From Datisca glomerata (taxonomy: Eukaryota; Streptophyta; Magnoliopsida; Cucurbitales; Datiscaceae), in contig QANY01004000.1 of NCBI GenBank assembly GCA_003255025.1, forward strand, positions 806,001-870,000: a DNA stretch of 64,000 bases. Reading direction: 5' to 3'. A program made the translations under genes and the position numbers. This document shows positions 46,388 through 58,380 of the stretch, in pieces. The notes below the pieces were generated by a model. That model ran no database searches, had not been told where the DNA came from, and worked only from the letters and a program-made list of their open reading frames with translations. How positions within the stretch are numbered: position 1 is the first letter of the stretch; each line of letters starts with the position of its first letter.

Positions 46388-48589
46388 TGTTGGGGGTTAT
46401 GCCCTCAAAACATGTGTATTGACATTTTGATATGAAATTTAAAGAGGATTACATTTTTCTTATAATTATTCTTTTAAGTTATTGTTGAATAATTTATATA
46501 AATATATGAAAATCCCATATTCATTAATGAGACTATGATCATGTATTAGTACGAGAGGATTAAGATCATAGATGATAAATAAAATTGTCAGCAACATATT
46601 AAAGTATAGAATCTTTAATGAATGGTTGCTAGTACGGTTCACTATGCATTATGAATACATGTGATCTAGATCCGGATCATTGATGTAGATAGAAATCTTA
46701 GTGAAAGTACGTTATATAATAGGATTATATACGATAGGACCGATGTGAATTAATATTTTTATTAACGTACTATTCATCATAAAGATTTAATACACAACAA
46801 TCTGATGATCATATGTAGATTAGTCTGAATCTTGAGTAGTCATGAAATCCTATACATGTCTACTGGATCTTTTGATTCACTCGTTAAAGTTTATTTGTAA
46901 AACAGGCTAATGACTTTTGTTTTGGAGATTCAGTGAATGGATGGCTAAGAACATGATCTTACAAGATTTAGAATCTAAGTTTTCGTAACAGATTGTATAT
47001 TGGTTTCCTTAAGTGTTGATTCTGAAACTGAACAGTTATTGAGGTCAAATTTATAATACTATTATAAATTAGTTAATCACTAATTAATGGTACTTAAGGA
47101 TCAATAGGTAATTAGAAGGGTAAAATTATAATTTTGACCAACTCTAATTTACGAACCAATAATTGGAGGACACAACTACGTGAAATGATTATGTCAGTGG
47201 ACTACATGAGAATACTCTGTAAATTCATTCTATAATCTCTAAGAGTGCAATTCCATATTTATAGTGGAATAATAATGGAATTAATAAATAAGATTATTAA
47301 ATTAAAAAGTTTCATTAATAAGTTAGTTTGTTTGAGCTTAGAATTATAGGTTCATGGTTTACAAGTCACATCTATACTACGTTGTCTAGGGTGTGAATAT
47401 TTCAGAACATGAGAAAATGCCTGACTTGCAAAAGAACTTTTTATTCTGGTGCAAATACGTAATTATGAGATAATTATGTGTGATTAATTAATTGAATTAT
47501 TTATATATTTAAATATAATTTTCAGAAATTATATATATATATATATATATTATCGATTTTTTAATTATTGATAAGTGAGACAAAATATCTAATTTGTGAA
47601 ATTAGATAATTAAATTATTATTAGATAATAATTAAATCAACTAGATATGTAATTTGTGAAATAACAGATAAGTTAGTTGATAGGGATAATCATATATGTT
47701 AATTTTGAATTAACTGATATCTAGATAATTATCTTATTAAAATAAATATTTAATTTACAGTAATTATCACGTGTCAATCACTGATAGGGTATCGGAATTG
47801 ACATGAACTATTGTGGTACCACATGGCATTACAGTAGTGAGCGTGCAACACTGTACTACCACGTGGCACTAGACTTGTGCAGAATTGCAGTGGGTCCCAC
47901 TACAATTGGTAATTTTACAATTAAATATTCTTTCAGTTTAGCCCTAAAAATCTGATACGTCATTATCTAGAGTATATACAGATATTATTCTAATGACATT
48001 GGTTGTTGACTAAAAATGAGAGAATCAGTTGATCATATCATCAGTCCGTCAATCAAGAGTTGAATTGAGAACACGATTGATGTCGGAGAGATTTTCTTTT
48101 GTGATTAAATGTTAATCAAATCTCTAAAAGAATAATCATCACATTCTTTTAGAGAATCGTCTCACTAAAGTTCTTCTTAGTAATTCTCTAGATCTCATGT
48201 GTTGAGAACATCTAGAGGTACAAAAAGTGTCTTGTAATATTCTACTTACCCAAGCACGTCCTAGTGCGTTGAGAATTGACTGGAATATCTTGTATGGATC
48301 TCGGAGTCTACTGATCTTTAGAACGATTTCGTGGGAACGGATGATCGATCAGTTGCAAGGACACTTGATATAGACTACAAGAGGTATATAATTTCTAACT
48401 TTGTATGTTGTAGATTTAACTTATAAATATATAATGGATCCTGACTGATTGAAAACAGTATTTATTTGGTTATCGTGGCATTGCGCAAGTTTTATTTTAT
48501 TAAAAGATTCGATTTTTATTAAAAGTTTAATTTGTTAGAAGGCCACGCGCCTTCACATTATCGCCGCGCACTTGCCGCGACGACCAGTA
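46388..48589 (+). repeat. Solo copia LTR with target duplication
   Basis: 2202 bp, TGTTGGGGGTTATGCC to CGACCAGTA, matching the 3' LTR at 6722-8853. Flanked by ATCGT at 46383-46387 and at 48590-48594, the 5-bp duplication expected for copia integration. No internal region, so it arose by LTR-LTR recombination. Ends TA where CA is expected, one transition. Confidence 0.93.
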
Positions 48590-49934
48590 ATCGTGTAGCA
48601 TAATTTTGGGTTTTGTTAATTTTTTAGCACTTGTTAATTTTTGTTTTGTTAATCTTAGTTGGTTTTGTTATTTTTGAGAGAGAGTGTAAAAAGAGAAATA
48701 TAAAATGTAGAGCTTAGAGAGAGAGAGAGAGAGAGAACGTTGAGAATGAAAGAGAACGTCGAGAAAGAGGGGGGTACACGACGCCTTTGTATCCATCATG
48801 TAGACTACAAGATGACTACGCAATGCGCGTGTGCCCTTTTTGTAGTCTACACGATGGCTACATGCCCTTTTTGTACACTACTCATGTAATATGTTTAATT
48901 TTATGTATTTATTTAAATATTAATAAATATGAAAGTTGAGTGTTGAAAAAGAATGATTTGACATTTGATTTGATATTGTATAAAAAAGTATTTGAAGGAA
49001 GAATGTAGAAAAAGTAGTGGGCAATGGAGTACACGATCGCAGTATAGTCATCGTGTAGTGTACACGATCGCAGTGTAGTCATCGTGTAGTGTACACGATC
49101 ATAGTGTAGTCATCGTGTAGTGTACATGGTGTTTACACGATCATAGTGTAGTCATCGTATAATGTACACGGTTTCTACACGATCATTGTGTAGGCATCGT
49201 GTTTACTATAGATGTAATATATATATACATATTAATAAATATAGAGGTTGAGTGTTGAAAAAAAAATGATTTGATATTGTATAAGAAAAGTATTATGGGG
49301 AAAGAAAAAAGAAAAAAAATAAGTGAATGGTGGGCCGTGAGTACACGATAGCTACACAATCGTCATGTTGTGTGTAGCCTTCATATAAACTACACGATGA
49401 TCGTGTAGACTATACAATGACTACACGATGATCGTGTAGTCATCGTGTACCCATGACCCACCATCCACTTACTTTTTCTTTATTCCTTCTCCCAATACGT
49501 TTTTTACACAACATAAAATCAAATATCAAACAATTATTCTTCAACACTCAACCTCCATATTTATTTATATTTAAATAAATATATAAAATTAAATATATTA
49601 CATGTGTAGTGACACGATGCCTACACCATGATCGTGTAGCCATCGTGTACACTACACGATGAGTACATTGCGATCGTGTACCTATTGTCCACTACTTTTT
49701 CTTCATTCTTTCCCTCAAAATATTTTTCTTACACAATATCAAATCAAATGTCAAACCATTCTTCTCTAACACTCAACCTTCATATTTATTAAAATTTAAA
49801 TGAATATATAAAATTAAATATATTACATGTATAGTGTACACGATGCCTACATGATGATCGTATACAATACACGATACCTACATGATGATCGTGTATAGTA
49901 CACGATACCCACACGATAATCGTGTACACTATTC
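48590..49934. repeat. TACACGATG array inside a ~950-bp palindrome
   Basis: Array blocks near 48770-48870, 49030-49205, 49335-49460, 49605-49690 and 49840-49934 alternate with four copies of a ~140-bp AT-rich spacer (GTTGAGTGTTGAAAAA...GATTTGATATTGTATAA): forward at 48890-49035 and 49210-49350, reverse at 49445-49605 and 49672-49835. The whole is mirror-symmetric around about 49390. Confidence 0.85.
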
Positions 49935-50625
49935 TCATCAATATTAACAAAAGCCATCAATTTTCGGCCAATATTCTCATCAATTTTTCACTTAAATTCT
50001 AAAAATAAAATTACAATTTTAGTTTTCAACCTTAATTTTTTAGAAAATGAAAAAGTTGTAAAATTATGGAGAAAATGAAGCATGAAGAAATAAAAAATGA
50101 AAATAGGTTTATGAGAAAATGAGTTTCTGAAAAAATAAGAGAGAGATGAAGATGGAAGATGAAGGGAGACAGTGTGAGTCAATGTGTAAGAATGACAATG
50201 AGGGAAAAGGAAGAGAAAAAGTGAAGGGAATTTAGGCCCGCGATTAGAGAGTGCACAAATTACTGAAGGGGCATAATTTTGTAAAATATTTTTTCCTGAG
50301 ATTATTCTTGCAAAAAATCCTTAATGGGAATTATCATTTCCTCTCTCTGGTAAAGTGGGGAAGAAGGAATGAGGAAAAAATATGTGATGTGGAGGGTTGA
50401 CAGGTGACATGTCGATTGAGTTAAAAATTAGAGTGATGTGTCATTTTATTGCCACGTATTCTCAACTAGACATTCTGTGACGGACCATTAATTTATGATA
50501 ACAGAATAGTTACAGAACAGCAAACGTGGAACAACAATGTAACTATAGTGTATTATATGATATTTTCTAAAATAATGAGTTAAAATGACAATTACTTAAA
50601 CTATAGGGGCAATAAAACTATATTC
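49935..50625 (-). repeat. MULE-2 right arm
   Basis: Continuous inverted complement of both left-arm blocks; ends near ATAAAACTATATTCTGATA. The outer edge is about 250 bp from the 14-3-3 start codon. Confidence 0.75.
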
Positions 50626-50875
50626 TGATATTCCTAGTAAATAAGAAGGACAAAAGCACGAAAATCTGATTAATGAAGGGAGAAAATGTAAATTAAATAA
50701 ATATTCGTGCAAAGTAAATAATTAAGTGGGGCCTTTTGAAATTTACCAAAACTATCTTCTGCTCCAAGTCTCTGCACAAATTATATCTTCCTCCCCGACC
50801 CTTAGTCCCACTACCACCCGGAAGGGAAAAGGTTACATTGTGATAACGAACCCAAATTCCTCTCTCCGATTGTCC
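50626..50875 (+). promoter_or_regulatory. 14-3-3 5' region squeezed against MULE-2
   Basis: Only ~250 bp separate the MULE-2 arm from the 14-3-3 ATG. An AT-rich TAAATTAAATAAATATT at about 50690-50706 could serve as a TATA region; a CT-rich leader (CTTCCTCCCCGACCC, CCTCTCTCCG) precedes the ATG. Much of the promoter must therefore be in or beyond MULE-2. Confidence 0.45.
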
Positions 50876-52230
50876 ATGGCTTCCTCTAAAGACCGCGAGA
50901 CCTTCGTCTACGTCGCCAAGCTTGCCGAGCAGGCTGAGCGTTACGATGGTCTGTGCAATTCTTCTCTTCCAATAATTTGTGTATTTGTATTCATGTATCG
51001 GTTAATTTTTCTTTGTTTTGTTTATTTCGTCGCGGATTAGGTTTCTCCGTATAGTGTATTTATATTGAATTTGCTTAATTATGTTTAATTGTACCAATTG
51101 GAAGCTTGATTCACTGAGCTTAGCGAGGTAAAAATTTTCGGAGACACTACTTTGATTATATTTATACTGCATCAGGAAAATTTGAGAATTTTTTCCAACT
51201 TATAGAAAATTGTATTACATTTTTATAATTGGAGTTTGATTGTTTATAAACAGAAAATAGTTGCTTAAAAAATTTAAGATTGTTGTCCAATAATCTTGAT
51301 GGTGGTAATTAGTTGATTATGGGAGACAAATTCATGTTTTCCTGAATTAAGTATTAACTCTGATTGATTATCCTGTAAGAAGATTTCTTGATCTGTCTGA
51401 GAACCAGAACACGGTTTATGTTTCATTTGCCGCATAGAAGGCGTGAAGCCTGATTTGTTTTTTTCTGTTGTCGTCGTCATGATTTTGATAGAGATGGTTG
51501 ACTCAATGAAGAAGGTTGCCGAGCTCAACATTGAACTGACAGTTGAAGAGCGTAACTTGCTTTCTGTTGGATACAAAAATGTGGTGGGTTCCCGGAGGGC
51601 CTCATGGAGGATTTTTTCATCAATTGAGCAGAAGGAAGAAGCCAAAGGGAATGAAGTAAATGCAAAACGTATCAAAGAGTATAGACAGAAGGTTGAATCA
51701 GAGCTCTCAAAGATTTGTGATGATATCATGACCGTGATTGATGAACACCTAATTCCTTCAGCTGCTCCTGGTGAATCAATGGTGTTCTATTATAAGATGT
51801 AAGTGATGTTACTATTTAAATTATTTAAGCATAAAGCTCTAGGGGTGTTAAGCTTAAGATGTGCTTTCTTGCAGGAAGGGAGATTATTATCGATACCTTG
51901 CAGAATTTAAGATAGGTAACGAGAAGAAAGAAGCTGCTGAGAAATCAATGAAAGCATATGAGGTGTGTGTTTAGGTTCCCATCTTTATAATTCTATACGG
52001 GAATGTTGCACTTATAACTACTTGCTATTGCACCATTTACAACCATTTTTTGCATGAATTTTGTCTGTGGTTAATCTGATGTGTTATTTCTTTTGATTGT
52101 TTAAGATTCTGATTCATTCTTGAAGCTATTTATTGTTCTTTCCGGTCACCTACTTATATTGATTGTGGCGCGAGCTTAATTGTTCCCTTGGAACCAATAT
52201 GTCGGAGGTTAACTGTGAATTTGGATTACT

Positions 52231-52269
<39 letters not shown>

Positions 52270-53065
52270 ATTGATATATATACCTATGTATCTTTTTCGC
52301 TTGCAGGCTGCTACCAGTGCAGCGGAAGCGGATTTACCTCCAACTCATCCTATTCGCTTGGGTTTGGCTTTGAATTTCTCTGTCTTCTATTATGAGATTC
52401 TGAACTCACCTGAAAGGTCTGACATTCTATTTTCAGTGTGTATGCGGAATCTGTTTTCTTGTTCACTTGGTGAGGAGCTTATTTTTCTCTGTCTCAGGGC
52501 CTGCCATCTCGCAAAGCATGCTTTTGATGAAGCCATCTCAGAACTTGACACACTGAATGAGGAATCGTACAAAGATAGCACCTTAATCATGCAACTTCTT
52601 AGGGACAACCTCACCTTGTGGACTTCTGACATCCCGGAGGATGGAGGTAATTGGATAAATTATTACGACAATTAGCCACACAACTTGTTGCATTATTCAA
52701 TTGCCGTGTCATTCTTATAAAACCTAAGTGCCTGCATCTTTTATTGGAAACCTTGTCCTTGTCACGGCATGCTATTATCAATTCCATCGAACCTTTCATG
52801 TATACTGTGTGGTTTATGGTTCTGTAGAAGTTTGATTTATCAGCATTAATGGCTTTGGCTGCTCACAATTAAGATTTCCTTGCTTGAACTTCTAATTTGT
52901 TGATGTTCTCTTTTCCTCCAACTGCTACAGAAGATATCCAGAAGGTCAATGGCTCGAAGATTGGTGGTGGAGAGGAAGCAGAGGTTTGTTTCTAACATGC
53001 TTCTAAATGTAATTACTATTATGATATCTGACCGCTCTGCGTTTTTGTTCATCTTGCTGCAGTGA
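50876..53065 (+). CDS. GRF9-like: 14-3-3 protein, GF14 mu/GRF9-like
   Basis: Dimeric phosphoserine/threonine adaptor that binds phosphorylated client proteins. Exons read from sequence: 50876-50948, 51492-51798, 51875-51962, 52307-52416, 52498-52646, 52931-52983, 53063-53065; all introns are GT-AG and phases match, giving 260 residues, normal length. [20 protein letters not shown] starts it; [13 protein letters not shown] holds the groove Lys and Arg, and [10 protein letters not shown] the Arg-Tyr pair; [15 protein letters not shown] and DNLTLWTSD are family signatures. Six introns and the C-terminal wording suggest the epsilon group rather than the non-epsilon group. If the last intron is retained the protein ends three residues later (stop at 52993). 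Confidence 0.92.
52233..52266 (+). repeat. (CT)n microsatellite in 14-3-3 intron 3
   Basis: An uninterrupted run of about 17 CT units, 41 bp before the exon 4 acceptor; it may act as part of the polypyrimidine region and is likely polymorphic. Confidence 0.9.
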
Positions 53066-55187
53066 AGCAGATAGCACCTTATTGCCCCTATGTACATGGT
53101 TGGTTCAATCTTGCTGTGAGTGTTGAACAGAAAGAGGGTCTCTTTGTCTTGCTTTTCACTTTGTTTTCTTTTGAAACCAATTATTGTGTGGTTTGTTCTG
53201 CAACTTCATGGCTGTACATGGTTGGTTCAATCTGCATCCCAAATAAGCTTCTCTTTCTGGTGATGGGTGATGGAGGATTAGTGATTGCTTAACGCGTTTA
53301 ATCGTCTTCTTTAAAATATTATTGCCCCTATGTAGGATTTCATGGATACATATCGGTTTTATAAATCTTAATTATGCACATATACCTGCCTCATAATCTG
53401 CTTTTCGTGAATGTGCTTGTAATATTTTTTTTGGTTAATTACGTTCTGCCCATCAAATTATGCAGTCTATTTTGAGTCTTTGACACATTGAACCCAATTT
53501 GCACATTGGAAAATCGGGTTTTTAAACTTGAATTTTTCATTATAATCTTACCGTTATGGTTTTTTACGATAATAATTGCTCGATAGTTGCTCCAGTGTGT
53601 TAATTTCAACTTATTTACATGGAAAGAGTACTGTTTTCTTTAACTATGGAAAGAGTACCGTCAGACCTTTATTTGTAGCATTTTTTTCTGATGAATGGAG
53701 CAGACGAGGATATTTCTTGAATTTGTAGAGTTAACACAACTCACAAGAGTGATGAAAGTATATGTTGCACAAAGGTGAATTATATATAAATTGAGAATTT
53801 CTTAATTGAGCAAAAAATATTAATTAACAGATGGTGCATTAAGATGGATGATGTATTAGAAAATTAAGTATTCAATTCAGATTGAAAATTTTGTGTCTAA
53901 TACGTCAAAAAGTTATAGTTCAATGGGTCTTTTAATTTTGTTGCTAATGACCACGTTATTTTTTTCTTGTGCTGCGTGTCATTTGATGATGGAGGTGCTA
54001 TAGACACGTGGCTATTCCCCACAGGAATGAGTAAAACCGTATGATCAAAACATCGATGATATATTTACTTATTAGATTTAGATTATTAATTTTAAGATGA
54101 TATGTTTACTTATTAGATTTTTTAAATTATTAATCTTGTGAATTCATGATTTTAATCTAAATTCAGTGTTTACTGATTTATGTGTGATCTGCCGTACTAT
54201 AATACTCAAATCTAAATCATTAATCAAGTTTTAAATCTAAATCTTTAATTCGATTCTGAGCCTGAATCTTTAGTCTAATTCAATTTTAACCATGGGAGTT
54301 ACTTTTATGAATGCTTAGCAGACCCACAGAAAGTCTGTCTTCGGCCTAAAAAAATCGAAGTTTTAAAATTACCTCCTTCATCTCTGGCTCAAGTGTAGAG
54401 CATGCAAGATACCCTAGGGCATGCATGATACTCTAGCGCTGAAGACAACATTGTAAGCAAGCCTGAACGCCACATAACTTGAGCATTCTCTATGCTGACA
54501 GGATGCTCCATTCCCTTCTGTCTAATTGACCAATTTGGATAGGGAGTCGATTCAAGATTATTCCTTTATGCTTCTTATTTTCCACACAGATTTTTAGTAA
54601 GAGAATTATGACTTTATACTCCAAGTGTCATTAAATAAACTATAATGGGCCTCATTCCTCAAACTCACGGTTCAAAGTTTTCTCAAGAGGGTAATTTTCT
54701 TGGAAGCGGACACTTTGCCATTCATTTTTTAATGGCAGACGCAGATGATATTGTCTTCATGTGAGTTGTCCGCTTTCATCTGAACGGTTTAGATGAAGGT
54801 GAGCAGATAAAATTGTTCATGATTTTTTTCTTTTTGACTTGGGCCGTCCAAATCTGTATAGACGGTCCAGATCAAACTTCTTCTCTACCGTTGGGCCTCT
54901 AACGATAGAGGATCTCGATCCAACTTCTTTGGCTAGATGGCAGACCACTTATGCACTTTTTCTTTGTGGAAATTACATCAAACTCCAGTGCAGTCTCTAC
55001 ACTCTATCTAGTTTCAAACCCTACATGGAAATCTTCTCTAATTTGATTTTTACCTGTAAAAAAGTACCTACAATTTTTTCCTAATGTATCTTCAGAAACA
55101 TGTAATATATAAGTTTTATATGAGTTATAGTACCTAAGCAAATAAACTTGGGAATATGCCATATGACATGTCAATATAAGTTTGCTA
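53066..55187. other. 14-3-3 3' UTR and intergenic DNA
   Basis: The first few hundred bases after the stop are presumably 3' UTR (TTATTGCCCCTATGTA occurs at about 53080 and again near 53320). Beyond that no gene or clear element is seen; TGGACCGTTCAGATG-like words near 54760-54880 hint at old repeats. Confidence 0.5.
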
Positions 55188-55391
55188 GGATTTTTACACT
55201 CATTTCTAAAACTCAGAATTTTATACCCCTGGCTCACTACTGTCAACATAAAGCAATGACAACTCTTTCTTTCCTCATCATTTCCTTTCCCTTCCCCATA
55301 CAAAGAACAAATCAACCATGATTGACAAATACTCACTCCCTACTCTTAGCTCTCATTTCCCGCTTCTTCTCTCTTATTCTTCAACAAAAAT

Positions 55392-55513
55392 GTACTTCTT
55401 CTTCTTCTTCCTCTTCTTCTTCTTCTTCCTCTTCCTCTTCTTCTTCCTCTTCCTCTTCTTCTTCCTCTTCTTCTTCCTCTTCCTCTTCTTCTTCTTCTTC
55501 TTCTTCTTCTTCT

Positions 55514-55548
<35 letters not shown>

Positions 55549-55567
55549 TTCTTCTTCTTCCTCTTCT

Positions 55568-55599
<32 letters not shown>

Positions 55600-55740
55600 T
55601 TCTTCTTCTTCTGCTGCTGCTGCTGCTGCTGCTGCTTCTTAATCTTTTTCTTTTATTATTCTTCTACTTATTTGAGACCTTGTGACCCATCCTTTTTCAA
55701 CAAGACCTGTCATTCTCCTTCTTCTTTTTCTTCTTCTTCT
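55392..55740 (+). repeat. TTC/CTC trinucleotide repeat with GCT tail
   Basis: About 220 bp of TTC with interspersed CTC (55394-55610), then about eight GCT units (55612-55636), then more CTT to about 55740. It translates as poly-Ser, poly-Phe or poly-Leu depending on frame; these are repeat artefacts. The mirror position in the right arm (near 59770) has only about five GAA units. Confidence 0.93.
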
Positions 55741-55789
55741 TCAATGAGAGCATATTAGTACCCATTCTTCTATTATTTTTAAGCATAAA

Positions 55790-56300
55790 ATACTTCGAGT
55801 AATGACAGAATAAAGCCAACTATTTGGATGGAACAACTACTTGAATCCTTCAAGTAGCCACTGATTTTGTGTTGTTGATGCAAGAAAAAATAACTACTTG
55901 AATGGTTCAAGTAATTAGAAACCAGATCTTAACCATTCAAATAGTCAAGTGGTCTCTACTTTACTGCTGTTTTACTGTTGTCGTAATAAAATTAACTACT
56001 TGAAGTAGTTACAAATAACTACTTGAACCCTTTAAGTAGTCACATACTCTCTGGATAAATGACTGAGAGAATCAAAATGACTATTTAAAGAGTTCAAGTA
56101 GTCACAAGTTCTCTGGATAAATGATTACTTGAAGAGTTCAAGTAATGTTTTATAACTACTTGAACCCTTCAAGTAATCACTTGCTCTCTAGATGATGAAC
56201 TGCAAGAATCAAAATAACTATTTGAAGGATTCAAGTAGTTATAAACGACTATTTGAACTCTTCAAGAAGAAACTTGGTCTCTAATTCTTTAATGAGAATA
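55790..56300. repeat. MULE-3 palindromic array, left
   Basis: Repeats of CTACTTGAA plus CCCTTCAAGTAG or GGGTTCAAGTAG (self-complementary arms) spaced by 15-60 bp of unrelated sequence, several with single-base divergence. Confidence 0.85.
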
Positions 56301-56429
56301 AATATAATTATTATTAATAAAAAATAACTACTAATTAAATATAAATTTATAGGTGAAAGTTGTTTTTTGTCTTAAAGGGATATATCTAAAATTCAGATAT
56401 TGGTGGTACGCAGTGATGAATAGGAGAGA

Positions 56430-57132
56430 AACGATGTTTCGTTCATTTTTAATGGTACGATAAGCTCACTGTTAGACATACCATCAACATGTACTTACCA
56501 AGAGTTATCCAATATCATATACGATGAAATAAATGTTGATCCAACAAAGTACAATATTTCAATGAAGTTTTTATACAAGACTCATGTGCTCTCCCCACCT
56601 ACTGAAATTTTGAATGATCGCCACGCTAGTTTTTCATTGCCGAGAATAGTTCTGAAGCACTTCGTACTCCTTTATATGTCACTCTCAAACCCAAACCTAG
56701 AACAATTGTTCATAATCTTACATGTGCAAGTCAAAGTTGGGTTCCTGAAACAACTCTCTCACAACAAGATCGTTATGGTCATATTTCATGTTTTATGAGT
56801 GAAACAAGTCCGATTCGTGAAACAACTCCCTCGCAACAAGATCATTATGGTAACATTCCATGTTTTATGGGTGAAACAAATGTTGATAGAGATAAGAATA
56901 ATGATAATGACAATTTCCATTCAGGGGAGTATTTCAACAAGATGTTAATGATGATGAACTTGAACATCTGGACAGTGATGATCAGAGATAAGATGATGAT
57001 GATTGCCAACAAGATGTTAATGATGATGAACTTGTTCATCTGGGCAGTGATGGTGGGTTTGATATTAGTAGTAATGATGATCTTGATTTTGGGCTATATG
57101 AAGAAGCAATTCAGGATGAACCTTTCAAGTAG
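56430..57132 (+). pseudogene. mudrA-type transposase, N-terminal remnant
   Basis: STCTYQELSNIIYDEINVDP followed by KYNISMKFLYKT and PPTEILND resembles the PB1-like N-terminal domain of plant MuDR transposases, followed, after frameshifts near 56700-56900, by an acidic stretch (DDELEHLDSDDQR; NDDLDFGLYEEAIQDEPF) ending at a stop at 57130-57132. The zinc-binding and DDE catalytic parts are missing; a palindromic array takes their place. Non-functional. Confidence 0.6.
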
Positions 57133-57646
57133 TAAAAAAACTACTTGAACCCTTCACTAGTCATATTGTTTGTTGTCGTCAGTTTATACAGAGAGCATGT
57201 AATTACTTGAAAGGTTCTAGTAGTATTTTTATACTACTTAAACCATTCAAGTAGTAATCTTATTACATACGATGATTTATACAGAGACCGTGTAACTACT
57301 TGAAGGGTTCAAGTAGTTATTTTGACTACTTGAACCCTTCAAGTAGTTATTTTGACTACTTGAACCCTTCAAGTAGTCATGTTGATTATTGCCATAAGTT
57401 TATACAGAGAGCATGTGACTACTTGAAGAGTTCATGTAGTCATAAAATAATACTTAAACCCTTTAAGTAGTCATTTTCCTGTTAGTGAGCAATCTAGACA
57501 AAGCAATTGGCACCATCCATGTAGTAATCGATCTTAACCTCCTCATCAGATTATAATTTCTTAAATTCGAATCAACAAATATATCTAATAAAAAGGAAGT
57601 GTTTATAAGAATTCAGACACTCAAACAACAAATAAAAACAAAGCAT
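57133..57646. repeat. MULE-3 palindromic array, middle
   Basis: Dense CTACTTGAACCCTTCAAGTAG units, including two near-identical 37-bp steps at 57330-57390 joined by TTATTTTGA. 57490-57646 is AT-rich without features. Confidence 0.85.
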
Positions 57647-58116
57647 TCATAACTCTGTAATACCTTCAAGTGGAGATGTATGACAAAAAAAGTCCACAGT
57701 CAACCTTTTGTGAAATTGTGTCATAAGTTTCTGCTTTATAGTTGTTAAGTCCCGACCATAAACCAAGGCCTCCAAAAATTTTAAGGAAAAAACACAACAA
57801 ACAAACCTACAAAACAAATCAAATATCCTTCTTCCATGAATTAAGGTTATATGTACTAGAACAAAGCTCACTTGTTCCCTTGCTGAGAAACCTTGACATG
57901 AGTTAGAGTCCACTCATCAAGTAATTTATGAACTTCTTTTCTATTTTCATAAAAGTTCATAAGTTTTAGTGCACAAGGGAGTAGATGGGTGAAGGGTTGC
58001 ATTAGCGAACGAAGGTGGGCTGTTTGAGTGGCATTGTTCATTGAATTATAGACGTTGACAACTTGTTCATTGAGGTCCAACTCCACGGTTATCCAGTGAG
58101 ATTTTTTCACGTTCAT
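57647..58116 (-). pseudogene. ULP1/C48 peptidase remnant
   Basis: KKSHWITVELDLNEQVVNVY has the HW of the catalytic histidine. The expected catalytic Asp (VYDS) is Asn (VYNSMNN). The frame then runs to VKVSQQGNK, where the Gln of the oxyanion hole is visible but a stop/frameshift removes the catalytic Cys. ULP1 enzymes cleave SUMO or ubiquitin-like tags. It belongs with the DUF1985 remnant immediately upstream on the same strand. Confidence 0.7.
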
Positions 58117-58380
58117 AACAAATAAAACCTATACAATAGTATTTCAACAAACTTTACATAAAATAACTTCTAAAGGACATAATTTGAAAAACGTGTAAGA
58201 GCACATACTTGATCATAGGAATCCTAAGCTCTTAAAAAATATGGTCTCATCCAGATTATATAAACTTGCAAGAGGTCATTGTCTTCTAATTCAAATATCG
58301 ATGGATTAACACCAAATAGTTCACATCTACCATACATGTTAGCCTACATTTGAGGTCAGCAAATTGATCACTATAGCATA

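Larger units (their letters stand above)
44656..50625. mobile_element. MULE-2: long-arm foldback Mutator-like element
   Basis: The right arm 49935-50625 pairs with two left-arm blocks, 44656-44905 (TTACATTGTTGTTCCACGTT-type sequence, AACTATTCTGTTAT, AATGTCT.GTTG) and 45545-45935 (AAATTAAGGTTGA, CTTCATGCTTCATT). The arms are nearly 700 bp. The loop holds palindromic arrays and a solo LTR (46388-48589); without the LTR the element is about 3.8 kb. No transposase is present, so it would be non-autonomous. Exact ends and target duplication are uncertain by a few bases. Confidence 0.72.

Noticed and set aside
46062..49934. CRISPR-like or satellite array
   Set aside because: Units are palindromic, irregularly spaced and inside inverted arms of a plant transposon; spacers are not unique equal-length segments.
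55318..55758. Long open frames of poly-Ser or poly-Phe/Leu
   Set aside because: All arise from the TTC/CTC/GCT repeat; no non-repeat domain and no splice or promoter support.
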